Shown here in pieces: positions 5,971 through 11,213 of a stretch of 11,213 nucleotides of DNA; the stretch's first letter is position 1, and every line of letters begins with the position of its first letter. This DNA is from Myxococcales bacterium. GTDB taxonomy: Bacteria; Myxococcota; Polyangia; Polyangiales; Polyangiaceae. The translations under genes and the position numbers were made by a program. The notes under the pieces were generated by a model. It was not told the origin of the DNA, did no database searches, and saw only the letters and a list, made by a program, of their open reading frames with translations. Location of the stretch: assembly GCA_020430865.1 (NCBI GenBank), contig JAGQIY010001159.1:1-11213 (forward strand). The letters are read 5' to 3'.

Positions 5971-6819
5971 TCAGCGCGGGGGGAGCTCGAGGCTGTCGCC
6001 TTCACTGGCGATGGACAGCTCGCAGTCGGGCGCGAACTCCTGGAGCCAGGTCTCCGCGGCGGCGCCGATCGCATCCAGCGCGTCATCGGTGCGATCTGGA
6101 TCGTGATGGAACAGCGCCAGGCGCTTGGGACGCGCCAGCTTGCCCAGCTCCAGCACGTCGTCGACCACCGAGTGTCCCCAGCCCACCTTGGCTGGCATGT
6201 CGCTCTTGATGTACTGCGAGTCGTGGATCAGGAGATCGCTGTCCGCGGCGAAGCGCGCCAGCTCGTCCAGCGGGGTGACGACACCAGTGGGCGCGGACAG
6301 CTCGTTATCCGTGAGGTAACACACGCTGCTTCCGTCATCGTCCACGATGCGGAAGCCCTGCGCACCACCCGGATGGTTGAGCAGCACTCGAGACACCTGG
6401 GCGGAACCGATCTGCCACACGTCGCCTGCAGGCTTCGTGAAGTCGATGGTCGAGGGGATGTCGTCGAGACCGATCGGGAAGTGGATCGGGTCGAACAGCG
6501 TTACCGTCTGGCGGAAGCGCTCCTGAGCCTCGCTGGCCAGCGGATAGACGACGATCTCCGTCTCCTTGCGCCACAGCGGACCGAAGAACGGTAGACCCAG
6601 CACGTGATCCCAGTGGGTATGCGAGAGCAGGAGGTGTACCCGAGTCGGTCCCGGCGCCATCTTCTTGCCGAGTTCACGGAGGCCCGTTCCCGCGTCCAAC
6701 ACCAAGCGTGAGCCGTCACCCAACTCGACCTCCACGCATGAGGTGTTCCCGCCATAGCGGGCGGTGTTCGGTCCTGGCGCTGGTACGGAACCCCGAACCC
6801 CGTGAAATGTGACGCGCAT
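5971..6819 (-). CDS. MBL-fold metallo-hydrolase (RNase Z/phosphodiesterase-like)
   Basis: With the ATG at 6819 this is 282 residues. A TTG 18 bp upstream is possible, but the family normally begins at M-R-V-T-F-H-G-V-R-G-S, so ATG is preferred. The metal-binding set is complete: HTHWDH (67-72), His149 in LNHPGG, Asp171 in YLTDNE, and His238/239 in FHHDP. HDSQY (199-203) and GWGHS (213-217) are typical of the MBL branch close to RNase Z and cyclic-nucleotide phosphodiesterases. It is expected to be a cytoplasmic two-metal (probably zinc) phosphodiester hydrolase. The sequence does not identify the substrate: cyclic nucleotide, nucleic acid or another phosphodiester are all possible. The stop codon is 6 bp before the ATG of the ATP-cone nuclease, a strong operon signal. 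About 140 bp separate it from the TerB-like gene upstream, so it probably has its own promoter there. Confidence 0.9.
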   Translation of the reverse strand: MRVTFHGVRGSVPAPGPNTARYGGNTSCVEVELGDGSRLVLDAGTGLRELGKKMAPGPTRVHLLLSHTHWDHVLGLPFFGPLWRKETEIVVYPLASEAQERFRQTVTLFDPIHFPIGLDDIPSTIDFTKPAGDVWQIGSAQVSRVLLNHPGGAQGFRIVDDDGSSVCYLTDNELSAPTGVVTPLDELARFAADSDLLIHDSQYIKSDMPAKVGWGHSVVDDVLELGKLARPKRLALFHHDPDRTDDALDAIGAAAETWLQEFAPDCELSIASEGDSLELPPR

Positions 6820-6961
6820 CTGCCGGCACTCTAGCAATGTCCGGGCAATCCACGGAACTAGGTGGCACTCACGACTTCAACAATCCCCGGCGGAGGCCAA
6901 AAGACGCGTGGAAAGTTATGAATTATTCGGCACTTGGCGGAGCGTCGCGAAAGCGCCGGGC

Positions 6962-7570
6962 TCAGTGATTCGCGGCATCGGTTGCCAACAGCGCTTGGCG
7001 CAATGCCTTGGCCACTCGGTCGACCAGCCGTTGGACCTCGCCCACGCCGAAGCCGAAGCGCGCCCCCAGATCCAGCAGCCGGTCTGCCTCCGGCTCGGCC
7101 AGTTCGCGATCGGCGATCGCCGCCAGCGCGGCGAAGGACAGCGCGCGTTCTCGTTGCTCGAAGCCCGATAGCTCGGCCGCGATTCGGCTCAAGTTGTCTT
7201 CAATGCTGCGCCCGTCCAGCTCCGCTCGAAGCGTCTCGACCAGCTCGCCGACGGCGGGATCGCCGAGCACGTGCTCGAACAGGCTCTCGAGGGCGCTCTG
7301 CTCTTCCGCGGTGAGCCGATCCGCAGACGCAACCACGAGCGCGCACTCGAGGAGCGCGCGCTGGCTGCGTGCGTCGACCGAGTCCGGGTCGCGGCGTAAC
7401 GCGTCTTGGCCTTCGCGCAGGTGCCCGAGGCTTGGCAAGCGACCGCTCACCGAGCGCACTCCAGCGGGTGCGGCGGCGTCGGACAGCGCGGCCTCGATCA
7501 CGCGATCCAGCGCGCGCCGCAGCTCAGTGGGGGACTTGCGCGGCAAGGTAGGGAGAAGCAGCGCGGTCAT
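6962..7570 (-). CDS. TerB-like all-helical protein
   Basis: This is a 202-residue, Ala/Leu/Glu/Arg-rich protein from the ATG at 7570. No membrane segment or signal peptide is apparent beyond a short hydrophobic N-terminus (MTALLLPTLP). Residues about 70-102 (ALLECALVVASADRLTAEEQ then LESLF) and about 140-190 (ALSFAALAAIADRELAEPEA then LLDLGARFGF) both show the TerB/DjlA-type helical pattern: a hydrophobic helix, then an Asp-containing turn and an E-rich helix. This suggests a TerB-like domain spanning both, possibly as internal duplication. TerB-like proteins are associated with tellurite resistance clusters and with membrane or stress functions, but no other ter gene is present, so a metal-resistance role should not be assumed. 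The gene diverges from the MEMO gene over an 80-bp region. No clear Shine-Dalgarno precedes the ATG. Confidence 0.72.
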   Translation of the reverse strand: MTALLLPTLPRKSPTELRRALDRVIEAALSDAAAPAGVRSVSGRLPSLGHLREGQDALRRDPDSVDARSQRALLECALVVASADRLTAEEQSALESLFEHVLGDPAVGELVETLRAELDGRSIEDNLSRIAAELSGFEQRERALSFAALAAIADRELAEPEADRLLDLGARFGFGVGEVQRLVDRVAKALRQALLATDAANH

Positions 7571-7614
7571 GTGCCGAGCTTAAGGCTTCCCTACCCAGAG
7601 ATCGACGACTCGAT

Positions 7615-7643
7615 TTGAGCATCGCCCGCCTGGGTCCTAAGCT
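7615..7643 (+). promoter_or_regulatory. Candidate sigma70-type promoter placing transcription start at the MEMO ATG
   Basis: TTGAGC (7615-7620) and TAAGCT (7638-7643) are separated by 17 nt, a canonical spacing. The -35 element matches TTGACA at four positions and the -10 matches TATAAT at three. The start point would fall about 7 nt after the -10, next to the ATG at 7651, where there is no Shine-Dalgarno. This would give a leaderless mRNA. The TTG at 7615 that could lengthen the ORF is then part of the promoter. The -10 match is weak. Confidence 0.35.
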
Positions 7644-7650
7644 TCCCGCG

Positions 7651-8463
7651 ATGCACACTCGGCCAGCGCAGGTGCGGGGTCGCTTCTATCCGGGCAACCC
7701 AGAGGAGATAGAGCGTCAAGCGCTCGCGTGTCTCGGCGCGTCGCAGATCGAGCAGCCAGCACTCGGCCTGGTGCTCCCGCATGCTGGCTGGACGTACAGC
7801 GGCGCGATCGCTGGCGCCGCGATCGCCGGCACGCGGATCCCAGAGCGCGTGATCGTGCTTTGCCCCAACCACACGGGACATGGGCGGCGGGCAGCGGTTT
7901 GGAGCCGCGGCGAGTGGGAGTGTGGCGTCGATCGAGTGCTCGTCGACGAGCCGTTGAGCGACGCGTTGCTCGCGCGCTGCGACTTCCTCGAGGCGGACGA
8001 CGCAGCTCATTTCGGAGAACACGCCATCGAGGTGCTGTTGCCGCTGTTGCAGGCACGTCAACCGCGGCTGCGCGTGGCACCGATCTGTCTGGGCCCGCTC
8101 TCGCTCGAGGCGTGCTCGGAGCTTGGTCGAGGGATGGCAGCGGTGATCTCCGCGCTGCCCATCGACCAGCGTCCGCTGATCGTGGCGAGCACGGACATGT
8201 CGCACTTCCTCAGCGCCACGCAGGCCAAGCGTGCAGACGCGCCTGCGCTGGACGCGGTGAGTCATCTCGACCCAGTCGCGCTCTACCAGCGCGTCGTCTC
8301 TCAGGACATCAGCATGTGTGGCTTCTTGCCAACCTGCGCGACGCTGTTCGCGGTGCGTGCCCTCGGCGCCACCCGCGCGGAGCTGGTGCGCTACGGACAC
8401 TCCGGGATGGTCACCGGAGACGACAGCCGCGTCGTCGCGTACGCGAGTTTCCGTTTGTCCTGA
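7651..8463 (+). CDS. MEMO-family protein (AmmeMemoRadiSam system protein B-like)
   Basis: This is 270 residues with the ATG at 7651; an upstream TTG (7615) would add 12 residues without family resemblance. The protein opens with R-x-x-AQVRGRFYPGNP, the standard start of MEMO proteins. The characteristic active-site-like residues, corresponding to the His/His/His/Cys cluster of human MEMO1, are all present: His44 in PHAGW, His74 in PNHTG, His185 in TDMSHF and Cys223 in MCGFLP. An EHAIEVLLPLL segment (123-133) matches the conserved EHxxEVxxPFL motif. MEMO folds resemble class III non-heme iron dioxygenases; human MEMO1 binds metal, and the bacterial role is unknown. In many prokaryotes the gene sits with an AMMECR1 homologue and a radical-SAM gene; neither is visible here. 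It is the first gene of the rightward series. Confidence 0.93.
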   Translation: MHTRPAQVRGRFYPGNPEEIERQALACLGASQIEQPALGLVLPHAGWTYSGAIAGAAIAGTRIPERVIVLCPNHTGHGRRAAVWSRGEWECGVDRVLVDEPLSDALLARCDFLEADDAAHFGEHAIEVLLPLLQARQPRLRVAPICLGPLSLEACSELGRGMAAVISALPIDQRPLIVASTDMSHFLSATQAKRADAPALDAVSHLDPVALYQRVVSQDISMCGFLPTCATLFAVRALGATRAELVRYGHSGMVTGDDSRVVAYASFRLS

Positions 8464-8530
8464 GTTCGAGGCGGCAGCAGAAGGGCGGCGCAAAACACCG
8501 ACGGCCTGCCAGCTTTGGACAGTTCCGCCT

Positions 8531-8538
8531 GGGGGGAG
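8531..8538 (+). promoter_or_regulatory. Purine-rich ribosome-binding site that decides the UPF0301 start
   Basis: The run GGGGGGAG ends 4 nt before the GTG at 8543 and 13 nt before a second in-frame GTG at 8552. Spacing favours 8543 on a short-spacing model. The family N-terminus would also fit 8552 (V-T-S-L-A-P-G). The same run sits inside a possible TTGGAC-18-TAGCGT promoter (8515-8544), which would make the 8552 start leaderless. Confidence 0.4.
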
Positions 8539-8542
8539 TAGC

Positions 8543-9115
8543 GTGTGTCGGGTGACGTCGCTCGCGCCAGGCCTGTTGATCGCGGCTCCCCCGCTCGGTG
8601 ATCCGAACTTCGACCGCTCCGTCGTGCTGCTGGCTCAGCACGGTGACGATGGCGCGTTCGGTTGGATCATCAACGGTCGCGACGTGATGACGCTCGAGGA
8701 CCTGCTGGAGCGTGCCGAGATCGGGGATTCCCGTGTGGATACGGATGGCGCGGTGCGCATCGGCGGGCCGGTGTCCCAGGAGCAGGTCTGGCTGGTTTAC
8801 CGTACGGAAGAACGGCTTGCGGACGTGGATGGGCAGTTCGAGGTCTGTGAAGGGGTCACGGCGACGGCCTCTCGCAAGGTGCTAGAGGCGGTCGCAGAGG
8901 GGAAGATGCCGCCGAGCTTGTTCGGGCTGGTGGGCTACGCGGGCTGGGCGCCTTCGCAGCTCGAAGAGGAGATCCGCGCGGGCGCCTGGTTGCCCACCGA
9001 CGTGGACGCCGCGCTGGTCTTCGATGTTCCTCGAGAGGAACTCTGGACCAAGGCCTACGAGCGCATCGGAACCTCCGCGCTCGCGTTCACGACGCGTACC
9101 GTCGGCTCCGCCTGA
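8543..9115 (+). CDS. yqgE: UPF0301 family protein (YqgE/AlgH)
   Basis: The frame is open upstream to 8318, but similarity begins at LAPGLLIAAPPL, so start is GTG 8543 (190 residues) or GTG 8552 (187), close to the usual length of the family. Conserved landmarks are: APPLGDPNFDRSVVLL, H-G-D-D-GAFGWIIN, the GGPV turn with VSQEQVWLVY, and the C-terminal G-Y-A-G-W-A-PSQLEEEI with GAWL. It should be a cytoplasmic protein of unknown biochemistry. The name AlgH comes from Pseudomonas alginate regulation, but DNA binding is not established for the family and is not implied here. It follows the MEMO gene by 79 bp and precedes the SUMF1-like gene by 8 bp, so it probably shares a transcript with the latter. 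Confidence 0.93.
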   Translation: MCRVTSLAPGLLIAAPPLGDPNFDRSVVLLAQHGDDGAFGWIINGRDVMTLEDLLERAEIGDSRVDTDGAVRIGGPVSQEQVWLVYRTEERLADVDGQFEVCEGVTATASRKVLEAVAEGKMPPSLFGLVGYAGWAPSQLEEEIRAGAWLPTDVDAALVFDVPREELWTKAYERIGTSALAFTTRTVGSA

Positions 9116-9123
9116 GGGGAACC

Positions 9124-10119
9124 ATGCACGTCGTCGAGGCGCGAATCCGCCGCCGGCCATGGATTTCTTGGGGGTTAGCCTGCGCCGGCCTGGCGGTGTG
9201 GCTCAGCGTCGAGCTGGCGTCGGGCGCTGTTGCTCGCGCGCAGGGGGTCAGGGGGGGAGAAGGCGTGCGCCGGATGCCTGGCGACGCGAAATCGGCTCCG
9301 CCCGCTTCGAGCGACGCCTCCGCAAGGCGCAGCCTGAAGCTCGCGCCGCGCAAACCGGTGGCGAAGCGCGACCGAGGTTGCCCCGAGGAAATGCAGCGCG
9401 TCGCGGACTTCTGCGTCGACCGCTGGGAGGTGCGCACCGAGACGCTGAACGGAGAGCCGCTCTCGCCGTTCTATCCCCCGGACTTCCGCATCTTGAACAA
9501 GATCCGCAAGGTCTGGATGCTGGAGCGGCCGCGAGTCGGACCAGAGCGTGCTCGAGCGTTGCCGCTGCCGCCGCTCCCCGTCTGGCAGAGGCAGCGCTTC
9601 AAGGTGCGTGCGGTTTCTCAGCCTGGCGTAATTCCTCAAGGATACATGAGCTACTACATGGCGAAGCGGGCCTGCGCGGCCGCCGGCAAGCGCCTGTGCA
9701 GCGACGACGAGTGGCAGCTGGCCTGCGAGGGTCAGGGCAAGACCAAGTTCCCCTATGGTCCGGACTACGTCGCCGGGCGCTGCAACGTGTTCCGCGAGTT
9801 TCATCCGGCGGACGTCCTGCACCTCGACGCGTCGAGCGGTCACCGCGATCCGCGGCTGAACCTGGTGCTCGAGAACGGCAACGACCCCGGGCTGCGGGAC
9901 ACCGGCGCCACCAAGAGCTGTGTGAGCGAGTGGTCCGGCGGCGGGATCTACGACATGGTCGGCAACCTCGACGAGTGGGTCGAGGACCCCAGGGGGCGGT
10001 TCCGTGGGGGGTTCTACTCCCGCAACACCCGCTCCGGGTGCGAGGCCAAGGTGGCGAGCCACCCAGCGGGTTACTTCGACTACTCGACGGGTGCGCGCTG
10101 TTGCGCCGACCCGCGCTAG
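9124..10119 (+). CDS. Secreted SUMF1/FGE-fold protein (formylglycine-generating enzyme-like)
   Basis: This is 331 residues from the ATG at 9124, preceded by a purine run GAGGGGA (9114-9120) with very short spacing. The N-terminus has an Arg cluster (RIRRRPW), a hydrophobic core and an ARAQG end, consistent with a signal peptide cleaved near residue 39. A low-complexity stretch (about 42-84) follows, then the FGE-sulfatase domain: CPEEMQRVADFCVDRWEV at its start, MAKRACAAAGKRLCSDDEW (179-197), DMVGNLDEWVED (277-288) and FRGGFYSRN with SGC...RCC at the end. These are SUMF1/EgtB/PvdO-fold motifs, which in known members oxidise Cys or act as non-heme iron enzymes. The Cys pairing of true sulfatase-activating enzymes is not obvious, so substrate and even catalysis are uncertain; many myxobacterial paralogues are of this kind. 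About ten cysteines remain in the mature part. No sulfatase gene is near. Confidence 0.9.
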   Translation: MHVVEARIRRRPWISWGLACAGLAVWLSVELASGAVARAQGVRGGEGVRRMPGDAKSAPPASSDASARRSLKLAPRKPVAKRDRGCPEEMQRVADFCVDRWEVRTETLNGEPLSPFYPPDFRILNKIRKVWMLERPRVGPERARALPLPPLPVWQRQRFKVRAVSQPGVIPQGYMSYYMAKRACAAAGKRLCSDDEWQLACEGQGKTKFPYGPDYVAGRCNVFREFHPADVLHLDASSGHRDPRLNLVLENGNDPGLRDTGATKSCVSEWSGGGIYDMVGNLDEWVEDPRGRFRGGFYSRNTRSGCEAKVASHPAGYFDYSTGARCCADPR

Positions 10120-10132
10120 GGACGCCCGTCCC
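10119..10132. terminator. Compact hairpin between convergent stop codons
   Basis: GGGAC-GCCC-GTCCC is a 5-bp perfect stem with a 4-nt loop (as DNA, a 14-bp near-palindrome). It starts at the last base of the SUMF1-like TAG and lies wholly in the 25-bp gap before the SRPBCC stop at 10145. It has no T-tract on either side. Position between converging genes suggests a bidirectional terminator, but it is short. Confidence 0.35.
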
Positions 10133-10144
10133 AGCGCTCCGAGG

Positions 10145-10960
10145 TCAGGCTTCGCCAGCGCCCCGCAGCAGGTGCTTCAGGCGCTCCAGCGCGAGGTCCA
10201 GCTCGGCGACGATGGGCACGCTCGGCTGCGACTTGAGCGCAGCGTGCTCCCCAGCGTGGGGATCCGACTCCGGCTCCGCGTGCACCTGCCAGGTGCTCCA
10301 CACCAGGGCGACGATGCGCTCATCGGCGGTGAAAGGTGAGGGCAACGTACGCAGGCTGAGCGTGCTGGCGTCTTCCTCCTCCCAGACCACGCTCACGTCA
10401 CGTCCGGGCACGTGACACAGCACGCGGCCGCTCAGGCTGCGTTCGGCAAAGCGTAGCTCGGCACGCTCGCCCTCTTGCCGTACGGTACCGCTCCAGAGCC
10501 AGCGCGCGGAGAGCGCAGGCTCCGTCGCGAAGGCGCAGATGGTCTCGGCGATGGCGCTCGGCGGCTGTGCCGCCCAGTGGCTGACGCGCTCGAGGCCCGG
10601 ATGGCGCTCGAGGCCGTGAGCGAGCTGGCTCAGGGCCAGGTGCCAGGAGGAGGCCATGCCGTCGCGATCCGCGTCCTGCACCGAGTGATGGGTGAGGCGC
10701 ACACCTCCGGCGATCACCTCGAGTTCGAGTTTGGTGTCGTTGTCTTGCAGAACGACGCGCCGTCCAGGCTCGAGCTCGCCGACCTCCAGCTCCAGGCTCA
10801 CGCCCAGCGCGGGCCAGCCGAGCTCGACCACCGCACCCGCTCGTACTTCTCCCTTCACTTCATCGGCCTGCCAGAGGGCGAGGCCGCGCGCGGTGCTGAG
10901 CGCCCGCCACACCTCGAGGCTCGGCGCGACGATGCGCCGCTCGATCTGGATCTCGGTCAT
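10145..10960 (-). CDS. Two-domain SRPBCC (AHSA1-like) protein
   Basis: This is 271 residues from the ATG at 10960. Residues 1-120 follow the AHSA1/SRPBCC pattern: IQIERRIVAPSLEVWRALST (an IEI...A.P..VW.A.T start), WQADEVKGEVRAGAVVELGW, the GELEPGRRVVLQ turn, and a long C-terminal helix (SSWHLALSQLAHGLERH). After that the protein continues as an apparent second, more diverged copy (about 128-265) with strands LWSGTV, RVLCHVPGRDVSVVW, LSLRTLP and VWSTWQ, then a final amphipathic helix (VAELDLALERLKHLL). SRPBCC folds bind hydrophobic ligands or modulate Hsp90-type activity, but the sequence does not give the ligand. It stands alone, convergent with the SUMF1-like gene. No strong Shine-Dalgarno lies at normal spacing; a GGAGAG occurs 12 nt upstream. 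Confidence 0.82.
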   Translation of the reverse strand: MTEIQIERRIVAPSLEVWRALSTARGLALWQADEVKGEVRAGAVVELGWPALGVSLELEVGELEPGRRVVLQDNDTKLELEVIAGGVRLTHHSVQDADRDGMASSWHLALSQLAHGLERHPGLERVSHWAAQPPSAIAETICAFATEPALSARWLWSGTVRQEGERAELRFAERSLSGRVLCHVPGRDVSVVWEEEDASTLSLRTLPSPFTADERIVALVWSTWQVHAEPESDPHAGEHAALKSQPSVPIVAELDLALERLKHLLRGAGEA

Positions 10961-11213
10961 GGGTCAGCGCTGCTCTCCGGCGCGCGCGGAGGGATTCGGG
11001 GCAAGTCGCTTGGTGCGAGGGGGGAGCGGAGTTTCCATGTGATTTCGAGCCGGTCTGCCATATAGCGCGCTGCGCCGGCGTTGCCGAACGTCTCTCACCC
11101 CGCAGGCTGAGACAGCTTGAAACAGCGCGTGCAGTGAGTCTCTCCGCCCCGGTGGAAATGATCCAGCGACTGGAATTGGTGTTCCACCAGCCGTATGGTT
11201 CAGGCCTCTCCAC
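10961..11213. other. Non-coding end region with nested inverted repeat
   Basis: No convincing gene was found here. It contains a nested inverted repeat at 11151-11188: GGTGGAA (11151-11157) pairs with TTCCACC (11182-11188), and inside it TCCAG (11162-11166) pairs with CTGGA (11170-11174). On the minus strand a short open frame (11187-11095) encodes 30 residues including HFHRGGETHCTRCF, but it has no start with good Shine-Dalgarno spacing. On the plus strand an ATG near 11195 could begin a gene running off the window, but nothing supports it. Confidence 0.4.

Noticed and set aside
5542..6594. 350-residue plus-strand ORF
   Set aside because: It is antisense to the ATP-cone nuclease and MBL genes, whose motifs are clear.
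6820..6961. Sigma54 or sigma70 promoter before the MBL gene
   Set aside because: A TTGTTG-17-TAGTTC pair and a GG/GC arrangement were checked; the first matches poorly and the second has the wrong spacing for a -24/-12 element. A short AT-rich patch near 6915-6935 exists, but nothing convincing was found.
6962..7570. Tellurite-resistance operon
   Set aside because: The TerB-like pattern is isolated; no TerC, TerD, TerZ or TerA-like gene is nearby, so the resistance label is not justified.
7591..8493. 300-residue minus-strand ORF
   Set aside because: It is antisense to the MEMO gene, which has all its family motifs.
9124..10119. True sulfatase-activating enzyme
   Set aside because: The fold motifs are clear, but the catalytic Cys pair typical of formylglycine-generating enzymes is not evident and no sulfatase gene is nearby.
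9024..10415. 463-residue plus-strand ORF
   Set aside because: It overlaps the SUMF1-like gene in another frame and the opposite-strand SRPBCC gene, is extremely Arg-rich and matches nothing recognisable.

Overview
The window is GC-rich and densely coded, with strong G/C preference at third codon positions and long spurious ORFs opposite the real genes. The gene content points to a myxobacterium (Myxococcota, probably Polyangiales-like). This rests on a Cys-rich secreted modular protein, a lipoprotein with a Gly/Ser/Thr/Ala linker after the lipobox, an FHA-GGDEF signalling protein and a secreted SUMF1-like protein. This is inference from protein style; no marker gene is present.

Layout: at the left edge is the 3' end of a Cys-rich, probably exported protein (+). 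Facing it is a leftward series of six genes, from right to left: a TerB-like helical protein, an MBL-fold hydrolase, an ATP-cone/PD-(D/E)XK nuclease-like protein, an FHA-GGDEF diguanylate cyclase, an alpha/beta-hydrolase lipoprotein, and a large coiled-coil membrane protein. Only the MBL and ATP-cone genes are tightly linked (6 bp gap). The other gaps are about 80 to 145 bp and hold inverted repeats, so they may be separate transcription units.

From a divergent 80-bp region at 7571-7650 a rightward series begins: a stand-alone MEMO-family protein, a UPF0301 (YqgE/AlgH) protein, and a secreted SUMF1/FGE-fold protein 8 bp further on. It meets a leftward two-domain SRPBCC (AHSA1-like) protein at 10145-10960, with a compact hairpin between the convergent stops. 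The last 253 bp hold no convincing gene but contain a nested inverted repeat.

The part most worth attention is the MBL hydrolase + ATP-cone-nuclease pair. A nucleotide-sensing domain is fused to a DNA-cleavage-type fold and appears co-transcribed with a predicted phosphodiesterase or nuclease, next to a c-di-GMP synthase gene. A nucleotide-responsive nuclease or defence role is a reasonable hypothesis but is not shown by the sequence. No rRNA, tRNA, CRISPR array, insertion sequence or phage gene was seen.
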